Assembly: GCA_021796055.1 (NCBI GenBank)
Contig: JAJYOS010000072.1
Coordinates: 1-13,045 of the forward strand
Length of the DNA: 13,045 nt
Direction of reading: 5' to 3'
Source: Bacteroidota bacterium
GTDB taxonomy: Bacteria; Bacteroidota; Kryptoniia; Kryptoniales; JAKASW01
Positions 7,106 through 13,045 of this stretch are shown here, piece by piece. The notes below the pieces were generated by a model, which ran no database searches, was not told where the DNA came from, and worked only from the letters and a program-made list of their open reading frames with translations. The position numbers were made by a program, and so were the translations under genes. Within the stretch, counting starts at the first letter, position 1. The number at the start of each line of letters is the position of its first letter.

Positions 7106-8494
7106 ATGCATTTCTTAAACAACCTTGTGAATCCCGAATCGGGTGAACGCCTTACACTCCTTTACTATTTGTTGTCTTTCGTGTCGACAATGTTCGTCAC
7201 TTACATCGGAATAGCCGCGACGGGCTCCACGCTTTCGCTCTTCTTCAATCGTAAAGGGTTGAAGAAGGGGAATGACATCTACCGTCACTTTGCCAGAAAT
7301 CTCATCGATGTGGCTTTGCCTGGCAAAGGTGTCGTCGCGGCTCTGGCCGGACTTCCGATCGTGACGATCATTCTTATCTACGCGGAGCTTCTGTATAACA
7401 CGAACGCAGATGTCACGAATTTCATGACAGCTTCAGCGATTCTCGTCATCAGTGGCTTCATGTTCCTTATCGCTTACAGGTACAGCTTCAGGCTTGAAGG
7501 ATTTGTCGAATCGTATAAGAAGCTTACACCATCCCAGAAATCTGAAATCGGAGACGCGAGCCTTGTCGACATGGACGCGATGGAGATATCGGCCCATCAG
7601 ACAAGGCGCCGGGCAGGCCTGTTCGGTACGGCGATGCTTTGGATCGGGATGTGGGTGTTTATGGGCGGTTCTAATCTTGCGCTTAACAGCCAGGCCTGGC
7701 CGCAGGATGCAGGCACGTTTGCAGTGCTTTTCTCGTGGACTACAATTTGGAGTTTTATCCACTTCATAACTGCAGCTGTAGTTATCGAAAGTGCCGCTAT
7801 CCTGTTCTTTTTCTATATTTGGGATGGCGGAGTGGGCGCCGCGAACAATGAAGCCTACTCGTCGTTCGTGAAGCGGTTTGCGATGAATGCCGGCCTCCTT
7901 TTCGCGATTGTGCAGCCTCTGATCATCTTCATCGATCTAACACTGGTCCCTTCCGCCGCGAAAGACGGTGCTGTATTCGGTCTCGCAGGCCTCGGGTTGC
8001 TAATTGCTTTTGTACTCGTGCATTTCTTCTATCGGATGCTCAGGCTGCGTAAGGTTTACCTCGGCAGCTTTGCCTTCATAGGTGTGGTAGTGATGGTCGG
8101 AGTATGGATGACCGCGAAGGGCGTTTCGTTCAGCAAATCTAATCAGGCTCATTATCAGCTGATGGCTGATAATTATGACAAGATGCTTTCAGAGCTCCCC
8201 GAAGTGCAGACGGCCAAGATCAGCGGTGAGAAGATATTCACGCAGACCTGCAGCGCTTGTCATAGGTTCCATAACAGATTAGTCGGGCCCGCCTACAACA
8301 TGGTGCTAGGCGGTTACGAAGGAAAGATGAGCAAGCTGGAAGATTTCATTATGAATCCGCGGCAAGTCCTGCAAGGTTACCCGCCGATGCCTAAACAGGG
8401 GCTTAATCAGGCTCAGGTAAAAGCGGTTGCCGAATATATCATGAACGTCTACCAGACGGAAGAGAAGAACGGCACGGCCACCTACACGAAGTAA
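7106..8494 (+). CDS. Polytopic membrane protein with C-terminal cytochrome c domain
   Basis: The 462-residue protein joins about eight predicted membrane helices (about 17-47, 75-97, 105-126, 169-193, 205-237, 257-281, 289-311, 318-336) to one cytochrome c domain. That domain has CSACH at 382-386 and a probable axial Met428 in YPPMPKQ. His219 (helix 5) and His305 (helix 7) lie within membrane segments, so b-type heme binding is possible but unproven. I do not recognise the membrane part as a named family; it lacks the heme-copper, cytochrome b and copper A signatures. GGAGG at 7091-7095 sits 10 bases before the ATG, only 4 bases after the CtaB stop, and a terminator follows, so this is the last gene of the oxidase operon. 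It could be an accessory electron-transfer subunit, a quinol- or donor-linked module, or an assembly factor. The cytochrome fusion is certain; the function is unknown. Confidence 0.85.
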   Translation: MHFLNNLVNPESGERLTLLYYLLSFVSTMFVTYIGIAATGSTLSLFFNRKGLKKGNDIYRHFARNLIDVALPGKGVVAALAGLPIVTIILIYAELLYNTNADVTNFMTASAILVISGFMFLIAYRYSFRLEGFVESYKKLTPSQKSEIGDASLVDMDAMEISAHQTRRRAGLFGTAMLWIGMWVFMGGSNLALNSQAWPQDAGTFAVLFSWTTIWSFIHFITAAVVIESAAILFFFYIWDGGVGAANNEAYSSFVKRFAMNAGLLFAIVQPLIIFIDLTLVPSAAKDGAVFGLAGLGLLIAFVLVHFFYRMLRLRKVYLGSFAFIGVVVMVGVWMTAKGVSFSKSNQAHYQLMADNYDKMLSELPEVQTAKISGEKIFTQTCSACHRFHNRLVGPAYNMVLGGYEGKMSKLEDFIMNPRQVLQGYPPMPKQGLNQAQVKAVAEYIMNVYQTEEKNGTATYTK

Positions 8495-8521
8495 GGAAAT
8501 TGTATTTGGGTTTAAAAGGAT

Positions 8522-8558
8522 AGCAGCGGCTGGAAGAATCTGGTCGCTGCTTTTTTTT
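8522..8558 (+). terminator. Rho-independent terminator of the oxidase operon
   Basis: AGCAGCG (8522-8528) pairs perfectly with CGCTGCT (8545-8551). The stem can extend inward by a G:T and a C:G pair. Eight T residues (8551-8558) follow directly. It lies 27 bases after the stop of the last operon gene. Read from the minus strand, the same stem is followed within a few bases by TTTT, so it may also back up termination of the convergent cytochrome b operon. Confidence 0.85.
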
Positions 8559-8941
8559 GCGGGGTGCTGAACAGCCGTCTCACGGCTATTAGGTCCTGAG
8601 CTTCATTCTTACGTGATGTGATGGTTAGGCTCCATCTTTTCACTCGCAGTGATGCGGGATTCCCCCATGACATTGATCTTTTGAATGAGAATTGAAGCTT
8701 GGTCTCGCATGTCGGGGAGGCGTGCTCCAAACATTCCTATTTCTTGTCGTTGTCTTCGCGGTACCAAGATCGATATGTCAGGCACACCAGGCCCCAGTTG
8801 TAATTCAACGATAACGTGAAATGATGCCGTTAAAAGGGAAGTCCATATCTATAGAGCATTCCCGGATGCATGGCATGGGTGGGGTGTTGTTATCGATATC
8901 GTATAAAGGGAGGGAGAAATGTTTGGAACATTCCTCCCCGC

Positions 8942-8976
8942 AATCACATGCCTGGGCTTTAACCAGGCATGTGATT
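8942..8976. repeat. Perfect 14-bp inverted repeat (strong hairpin) after the cytochrome b-cc gene
   Basis: AATCACATGCCTGG (8942-8955) and CCAGGCATGTGATT (8963-8976) are exact reverse complements around a 7-base loop. The flanks extend it imperfectly: CCCCGC (8936-8941) faces GCGTGGGG (8979-8986), and AACATT before it faces AATGTT at about 8993-8998. It begins about 20 bases beyond the stop of the minus-strand cytochrome gene, where a terminator belongs. No T-run follows on either strand. It may be a factor-assisted or bidirectional terminator, an mRNA-stabilising 3' hairpin, or a dispersed repeat. Confidence 0.75.
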
Positions 8977-8997
8977 CCGCGTGGGGAACAGTAATGT

Positions 8998-11028
8998 TTA
9001 TTTCTTCTCAGCTTCGGATGATGCTGTAGTCTTTCCTTGCGTGGAGACCAACCTCATCGTTCCGAGAATTAGCCAGAGGAGTATGAATATTCCGAGTGCC
9101 AGGAAGAAGAAGGTCTTCGGGGCTATACCCGGGTGCAGAATCTTGGCTCGGTTGACGCCGTTCAGACTCATGATGTAAGCTATGATATTGGAAATCTCCT
9201 GCTGAGTAAGAGACTGTGTCTTACCATAGCCGACCATGCTCATGGGAGCCATTGCCTTCTGTGGGCTGGGTCCCGGAGGCGCCGCGCCGTTTTCGATGAA
9301 GCGGTCTAGATTGTCCGCAAATACTGCCGGATCCTTGCTGAACAATTCGGGCCGGACAGGGTCAAGCGCCGGAATTGTACCAAGGTAGGAACCGGGGTTT
9401 GCGACGCCGCCTTTGCCCGCCATTCCATGACAGCTCGCGCAGTTGGCATCGAACAGCTTCTTACCATGTCCGACATTGCCTACCATACTCGCTGCGAGCC
9501 CCGGCTCGCCAACTTGAGAGGGAAGCTGGATAACCCTGACGTTTGGCGGCGGAGTCTGAGGAGTATGAGAAGCGACGGACGTGGAGGGAGCTGCGGCCGG
9601 AGCAGCCGTGCTCCGAAGGCTCGTCAAATAATCAACAAGCTCGCCGACCTGTACGTTGCTCAACATCGTAAACGGAGGCATGACCGTTTTCGGATCATGT
9701 GATTTCGGATTGCGAATTTGGGTCGTCAGCCAGGCAGCGGAATGGGCTTTGAGTCCTTCTCCTGAAAGGTCCGGTCCAACATGTCCGCCCACGCCATTGA
9801 CGGTGTGGCAGGCAGTGCATCCCATCGTCGCGAAGACTTGCGCTCCTTTTGTGGCTCCTGACTTCTGAGCAGGCGATAACGGAGGGAGTTCAGGTTGTTT
9901 GGCCGAGACGGTCTCGACAGTTGCGGCTTTTCCAGGTTTAGCCGATGCGGTGGCTACCGATCCGCCGTTTTGCTTCGCGCCAGGATGGCTATAATATCCG
10001 GTAATCGTCAGTGTCGTTATTCCACCGGCAATGATGAATCCAATCAGCATCGCGATGGGACGTTTACGAGGATTTCGTTCGGGGTTCTTATCAACGAAGG
10101 GGAGCAAAAAGAAGAAAGCGAAAAGAGCTGTCGGGATACCGATTGTGCCGACTGGTTCCCATGGGCCCTGAAACGCTTTGATAGCCTGATACAGGAAGAG
10201 GAAATTCCATTCCGGCTTCGGTTGAAAAGTGGTGTCGATAGCATCGGCTGGGCCGGAGAATGGTGGCGCGAAGAACGCGGCGAGACCAATCAGGATAAGA
10301 AGTATTATAGTGAATACGAAAGCGTCTTTAAAGACCTGGTCAGGCCAGAACGCGCCGATACGTTTTCTCTTAGATTCGTTCCACGGACCGACGCTTCCTT
10401 TCTTTCGGAAAGCTACCAAGTGGAGAGCGATGAACGCAAGAAGAATCGCGGGGATGATGGCCACGTGAAGTATGAAAAAGCGCGACAGCGTCAGCTGTCC
10501 CATCTGCGCTCCGCCGCGAAGTAGGTCAACTGCTACATTACCGAGAAATGGGGTGGTTCCGGCAATACTGGTACCGACTTCGGAGGCCCAGTATCCTGTC
10601 TCATCCCATGGAAGTGCCGCTCCGGTGAAGCTCATTGCCATTGTGAAGAGGAGAAGGAGCACTCCCAAGAGCCACGTAAGCTCGCGAGGCTTCTTGTAAC
10701 CTCCCCAGATGTATACTCGAGAAAGGTGAACGGCGACTAGGACAATCATTGCCGTCGCTCCCCAGAAATGAAGTCCGTGAATCAACCAACCGAAGGGAAC
10801 GTTCAACCGCAGGTAAGACAGCGACTGGTAAGCGTGATCGGTCGTCGGAACATAGTAAAATATTTGCCAAATACCAGTGACAATTTGAAGTAGAAAAAGA
10901 AATAATGTGGCACTTCCAAAGACGTACGCGTAACTGGCACCACCGGGTATTTCTTCCTCAGTGGCAGCCTTCCATACCTCTTTTACAGGCCATCGATCGT
11001 TAATCCATTCTTGTACATTTGAAAGCAT
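8998..11028 (-). CDS. Cytochrome b fused to a diheme cytochrome c (single-chain b-cc subunit of the bc complex)
   Basis: The 676-residue polypeptide is the core of a quinol:cytochrome c oxidoreductase. Residues 1-350 are a b6f-like cytochrome b with seven membrane helices. The b-heme ligands are His87/His101 and His188/His203; the 15-residue second spacing is the b6 pattern. A PEWN motif (272-275) stands where PEWY usually lines the quinol-oxidation site. A Pro/Ala linker leads to cytochrome c domain 1 (CTACH 404-408, likely Met450 in VMPPF). A second Pro-rich linker leads to domain 2 (CASCH 530-534, Met candidates 593-598). A final membrane helix lies at about 638-657. The cc part resembles actinobacterial QcrC in layout. 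AGGAGG lies 10 bases before the ATG, and the gene follows the Rieske gene by 14 bases. No separate cytochrome c1 or f gene is seen. Confidence 0.93.
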   Translation of the reverse strand: MLSNVQEWINDRWPVKEVWKAATEEEIPGGASYAYVFGSATLFLFLLQIVTGIWQIFYYVPTTDHAYQSLSYLRLNVPFGWLIHGLHFWGATAMIVLVAVHLSRVYIWGGYKKPRELTWLLGVLLLLFTMAMSFTGAALPWDETGYWASEVGTSIAGTTPFLGNVAVDLLRGGAQMGQLTLSRFFILHVAIIPAILLAFIALHLVAFRKKGSVGPWNESKRKRIGAFWPDQVFKDAFVFTIILLILIGLAAFFAPPFSGPADAIDTTFQPKPEWNFLFLYQAIKAFQGPWEPVGTIGIPTALFAFFFLLPFVDKNPERNPRKRPIAMLIGFIIAGGITTLTITGYYSHPGAKQNGGSVATASAKPGKAATVETVSAKQPELPPLSPAQKSGATKGAQVFATMGCTACHTVNGVGGHVGPDLSGEGLKAHSAAWLTTQIRNPKSHDPKTVMPPFTMLSNVQVGELVDYLTSLRSTAAPAAAPSTSVASHTPQTPPPNVRVIQLPSQVGEPGLAASMVGNVGHGKKLFDANCASCHGMAGKGGVANPGSYLGTIPALDPVRPELFSKDPAVFADNLDRFIENGAAPPGPSPQKAMAPMSMVGYGKTQSLTQQEISNIIAYIMSLNGVNRAKILHPGIAPKTFFFLALGIFILLWLILGTMRLVSTQGKTTASSEAEKK

Positions 11029-11042
11029 CTGCAGTTCTCCTC

Positions 11043-11579
11043 CTATACGACTATCTTCTTAGGAACGCCCAGTTTGAATCGTTCCCACTTAACGTACAAT
11101 TCGCCGTCCTGTATTTTCGTTGGGAGAGTGTCCAGCGGGCGCGGGGCCGGACCGTGCAGAACTTTCCCGTCCTTGGCAAAGACACTGCCGTGACACGGAC
11201 ATATGAATTCCTCGCGCTCCGGGTGCCAGTTGTATCGGCAACCAAGGTGAGGGCAAATGGGTGAAAACACTGTCACTTCGTTATCACCGTTCTTGAGCGC
11301 CCATACATCGCGTCTTTCCACCTCTTCGATGTAAGCATCTCTGTCGCGCTCATCGAAAAACACTTTTTGTGGATTACCGCTTGAAATCGAGGAGACCGGA
11401 CCTGCGTTAACAAACTTGCCGATCTTGATTCTTAAAGATTGACTGACTAGAGCATCCAGAAAGGGAACCGCAAGTATGAGCGTTGCGAATCCCCCGATCA
11501 CTCCCGTGCCGATTTTCAAGAAAGATCTTCGAGACGGGTCGTGCTGTTCCGGAATTTTGGGTTCTTCTGATTTTTCCAT
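11043..11579 (-). CDS. Rieske iron-sulfur protein of the cytochrome bc/b6f-type complex
   Basis: This subunit takes the first electron from quinol and passes it to cytochrome c. The 178-residue protein has a twin-arginine motif, SRRSFLKIG (16-24), and a single N-terminal membrane helix (about 25-45) that probably stays as an anchor. The [2Fe-2S] domain carries CPHLGC (109-114) and CPCHGS (127-132). Cys109, His111, Cys127 and His130 are the expected ligands, and Cys114/Cys129 the stabilising disulfide of high-potential Rieske proteins. The GPAPRPL loop (143-149) is also typical. The start is ATG with AGGAAGG a few bases upstream. It is the first gene of a two-gene minus-strand operon with the b-cc fusion. 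I could not find a clear promoter in the AT-rich sequence upstream. Confidence 0.96.
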   Translation of the reverse strand: MEKSEEPKIPEQHDPSRRSFLKIGTGVIGGFATLILAVPFLDALVSQSLRIKIGKFVNAGPVSSISSGNPQKVFFDERDRDAYIEEVERRDVWALKNGDNEVTVFSPICPHLGCRYNWHPEREEFICPCHGSVFAKDGKVLHGPAPRPLDTLPTKIQDGELYVKWERFKLGVPKKIVV

Positions 11580-12276
11580 AACCCTTCCTTAGGATTTGTT
11601 TCAGACTAGAATTAGAAACCGTTGGGCCTGTAGCGTTTGTTCTTCCACCGCAACGGTCGTCCGATGGTTCATTGTCTATTTTGACGATCCGAATTGTTCT
11701 CTATGCACGGAACTCCGATGAAGCGGAACCCATTGGATAGAGGACTAGGTAGTGTCAACGTCAGTTCCTTTTGTGGTGCTTTCAGTTGCTTGTCAAATAT
11801 TAAGGGAGACCTGACGTTTGCAGGCGCTTCCTTCGGATCTTTGATTGGGATCTGTGGCGACAGGAAGTTTACTCAACTAACCGTGTCGTCTGAAATGACA
11901 TTGGAGACGAGGTTATTTTCTTGCCAAGTAGTAGTGATGATAAGCCGATATTGCCTTCTTCAAAGATTTCATAAAGGCGCCTATCTGTTTTTTTGCTTAT
12001 CTCAGTTCTACCGGAGTCTCCTCTCCGACAATATCACTCCTCACACCAATATTTAATCATTTAGAGCCAATTAAACAACACCCGACTGCGTCAAAATCAA
12101 CCAAGGCGCTCGCAATCGGTCTAAGATAGTGTAGGTTCTTTGAGACCGAAGACTTTTGGCAAAAGAATACTGCTGTGATGGCTGCCAACGATGGGATATG
12201 AGAGTTTGAATTTGCTTATTCGCTAAATCGAATCAGCGAGCCGGTGGCTATCTTTCTTGGTGAATGATCGTAGAGA

Positions 12277-12293
12277 GTTAAGCTTGTTAAGCT
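12277..12293. repeat. Short direct repeat GTTAAGCT x2
   Basis: GTTAAGCT occurs at 12277-12284 and 12286-12293, one base apart. With the following AAC it can also fold as a hairpin (GTTA/GCTT against AAGC/TAAC with one bulged A). It lies about 85 bases before the -35 box of the Cyc2-like gene and could be a regulator site. Chance is also plausible. Confidence 0.3.
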
Positions 12294-12378
12294 AACGTGG
12301 ACCTTCTCTGCTTCGTGTATTCCTGTTGCCAACCTATGCAGCTCTTCGGGGGCAAATAGTCGCGTCCGCCCCAAACTC

Positions 12379-12407
12379 TTGACTCTCCCGTAAGGATTTA
12401 GTAGAAT
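12379..12407 (+). promoter_or_regulatory. Sigma70-type promoter candidate for the Cyc2-like gene
   Basis: TTGACT (12379-12384) and TAGAAT (12402-12407) are exactly 17 bases apart, each one mismatch from consensus. Transcription would start near 12414, giving a leader of about 178 bases before the ATG at 12592. It is the best promoter match I found in the window and points at the right gene. Confidence 0.55.
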
Positions 12408-12578
12408 TATTGAGAAATTTCGTCGTTTTCTATGGCATGGCTATTGATGATTACGGAGCGGCATCGGAGTGGGACGCGGATTTCGCTAGCTTGGCTTCGA
12501 GATTCCGACAAGCAGGCCCGCCAGTCCTTTCCCGATGCCTGCAGAGGTTAATGCTGATAATAACTAGACAAACTAAGC

Positions 12579-12586
12579 AGGAGGAG
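12579..12586 (+). promoter_or_regulatory. Strong ribosome binding site of the Cyc2-like gene
   Basis: AGGAGGAG lies 5 bases before the ATG at 12592. A second in-frame ATG at 12628 has only AAGGA 8 bases upstream, so the first start is preferred, although the shorter version would give a more typical signal peptide. Confidence 0.7.
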
Positions 12587-12591
12587 TACGA

Positions 12592-13045
12592 ATGATAAGT
12601 GCTTCAACAAAAACAAGGACCAGTTCAATGTTTCAAACATTTGGAAAAAGAATGGCCCTCATCATAGTGGGGGCTTTAACGTTCGTGGTGTTAAATGGAA
12701 ATGCGTACGCCATTCCAAGTTATGCCCGCCAAACCGGGCTGGCTTGCAGTTCGTGTCACTATTCCTTTCCGGAATTGACGCCCTTCGGAAGGAACTTCAA
12801 GCTGAACGGATACACGATGGTGGGACGCCAGACAATAGATGCGAAGGCGAAGGGAGATCAGGGTGCGCTGAAACTTCTCAGGAACTTCCTGATGTCCGCG
12901 ATGGTGCAGGCCTCTTACAATAACGTGGCCAAGCCGGTTCCGGGGACTAAGACGGGCAATATGGAATTCCCTCAGCAGCTCAGCCTTTTCCTCGGCGGTG
13001 AGATTACTCCTCACATCGGAGCTTTCACTCAGATCACCTACGACG
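12592..13045 (+). CDS. Cyc2-like monoheme cytochrome, probable N-terminus of a porin-cytochrome (3'-partial)
   Basis: Only 151 codons are visible before the window ends. A signal peptide (about residues 1-40, hydrophobic core 21-34, ending NAYA) exports the protein. Directly after it comes IPSYARQTGLACSSCH (41-56), a single heme c site, then FPELTPFGRNFKLNGY (59-74). The run of ARQTG, CxxCH, PFGR and FKLNGY resembles the N-terminus of Cyc2, the outer-membrane porin-cytochrome fusion linked to Fe(II) oxidation. From about residue 95 the sequence alternates polar and hydrophobic residues (SAMVQASYN, LSLFLGGEI, AFTQITY), as expected for the first strands of a beta-barrel. Related proteins also occur in bacteria not known to oxidise iron, so the substrate is open. 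It has its own promoter candidate and is divergent from the Rieske operon. Confidence 0.75.
   Translation, partial: MISASTKTRTSSMFQTFGKRMALIIVGALTFVVLNGNAYAIPSYARQTGLACSSCHYSFPELTPFGRNFKLNGYTMVGRQTIDAKAKGDQGALKLLRNFLMSAMVQASYNNVAKPVPGTKTGNMEFPQQLSLFLGGEITPHIGAFTQITYD

Larger units (their letters stand above)
8495..8997. other. 503-base convergent gap without a supported gene
   Basis: Two operons converge here. Besides the terminator (8522-8558) and the hairpin at 8942-8976, I see a small perfect hairpin (AGCCGT 8573-8578, ACGGCT 8582-8587). A minus-strand frame at 8512-8730 runs through the terminator and is not credible. Nothing else was recognised between about 8600 and 8930. Confidence 0.55.
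11580..12591. other. About 1 kb divergent gap without a supported gene
   Basis: This region lies between the divergent Rieske operon and the Cyc2-like gene. A 120-codon plus-strand frame (11694-12056, TTG start) has no ribosome binding site and no recognisable motif. A frame ending at 12595 that overlaps the downstream ATG also lacks a Shine-Dalgarno sequence. Contents I can support are the promoter candidate at 12379-12407, the short repeat at 12277-12293 and the ribosome binding site at 12579-12586. The length leaves room for regulatory sites or a small RNA, but I recognise none. Confidence 0.5.

Noticed and set aside
8512..8730. 72-codon minus-strand frame after the oxidase operon
   Set aside because: It runs through the rho-independent terminator at 8522-8558, and its last residues are simply the translated terminator.
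9895..10524. 209-codon plus-strand frame opposite the cytochrome b-cc gene
   Set aside because: It is antisense to a well-supported gene with all heme ligands in place. Its Arg/Ser/Glu-rich composition is what the reverse of membrane-protein codons gives.
11694..12056. 120-codon plus-strand frame in the divergent gap
   Set aside because: TTG start, no ribosome binding site, and a mixed Cys/Phe/Ser-rich sequence with no domain pattern; likely open by chance.
12410..12595. 61-codon frame whose stop overlaps the ATG of the Cyc2-like gene (ATGA), a possible coupled leader peptide
   Set aside because: Its TTG start falls before the predicted transcription start, the internal ATG at 12437 has no Shine-Dalgarno sequence, and the protein has no recognisable features. 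The overlap is probably chance.

Overview
The window looks like part of the chromosome of a Gram-negative, aerobically respiring bacterium with a base composition near 50% GC. It carries a complete electron-transfer neighbourhood: a cytochrome c oxidase operon and a Rieske/cytochrome b complex. At the right edge is the start of a monoheme cytochrome whose N-terminus resembles the Cyc2 porin-cytochrome family, which implies an outer membrane. Strong Shine-Dalgarno sequences (AGGAGG type) and sigma70-like promoter candidates argue against core Bacteroidetes, which usually lack both. A Chlorobi/Ignavibacteria-type lineage or another non-proteobacterial Gram-negative group fits best. That placement is an inference, since no marker gene is present.

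Layout. (1) 3-395, plus: the 3' end of a biotin carboxyl carrier protein of an acyl-CoA carboxylase, cut by the window edge. (2) 396-1078: about 680 bases without a supported gene, with a weak terminator-like hairpin and a sigma70-like promoter candidate. (3) 1079-8494, plus: an oxidase operon in the order membrane-anchored cytochrome c, SCO copper chaperone, oxidase subunits I, III, IV and II, heme O synthase (CtaB), and a large membrane protein with a C-terminal cytochrome c domain. A rho-independent terminator follows at 8522-8558. (4) 8495-8997: a convergent gap holding that terminator and a perfect 14-bp hairpin. (5) 11579-8998, minus: a Rieske protein followed by one polypeptide joining a b6f-like cytochrome b to two cytochrome c domains and a final membrane anchor. 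(6) 11580-12591: about 1 kb without a supported gene, ending in a good sigma70 promoter candidate. (7) 12592 to the end, plus: the first 151 codons of the Cyc2-like cytochrome.

How the parts work together. The Rieske protein and the b-cc fusion should form a quinol:cytochrome c oxidoreductase with no separate c1 gene. Electrons would pass through its own c domains, and possibly through the tethered cytochromes at 1079-1816 and 7106-8494, to the copper A site of subunit II. Subunit I has the YSHP signature of A2-type heme-copper oxidases. SCO and CtaB supply copper insertion and heme O. CtaA, needed for heme A, is not in the window. If the right-hand cytochrome is a true porin-cytochrome, it could feed electrons from outside the cell into this chain. 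That is the most interesting hypothesis here, but only its N-terminal third or so can be seen.
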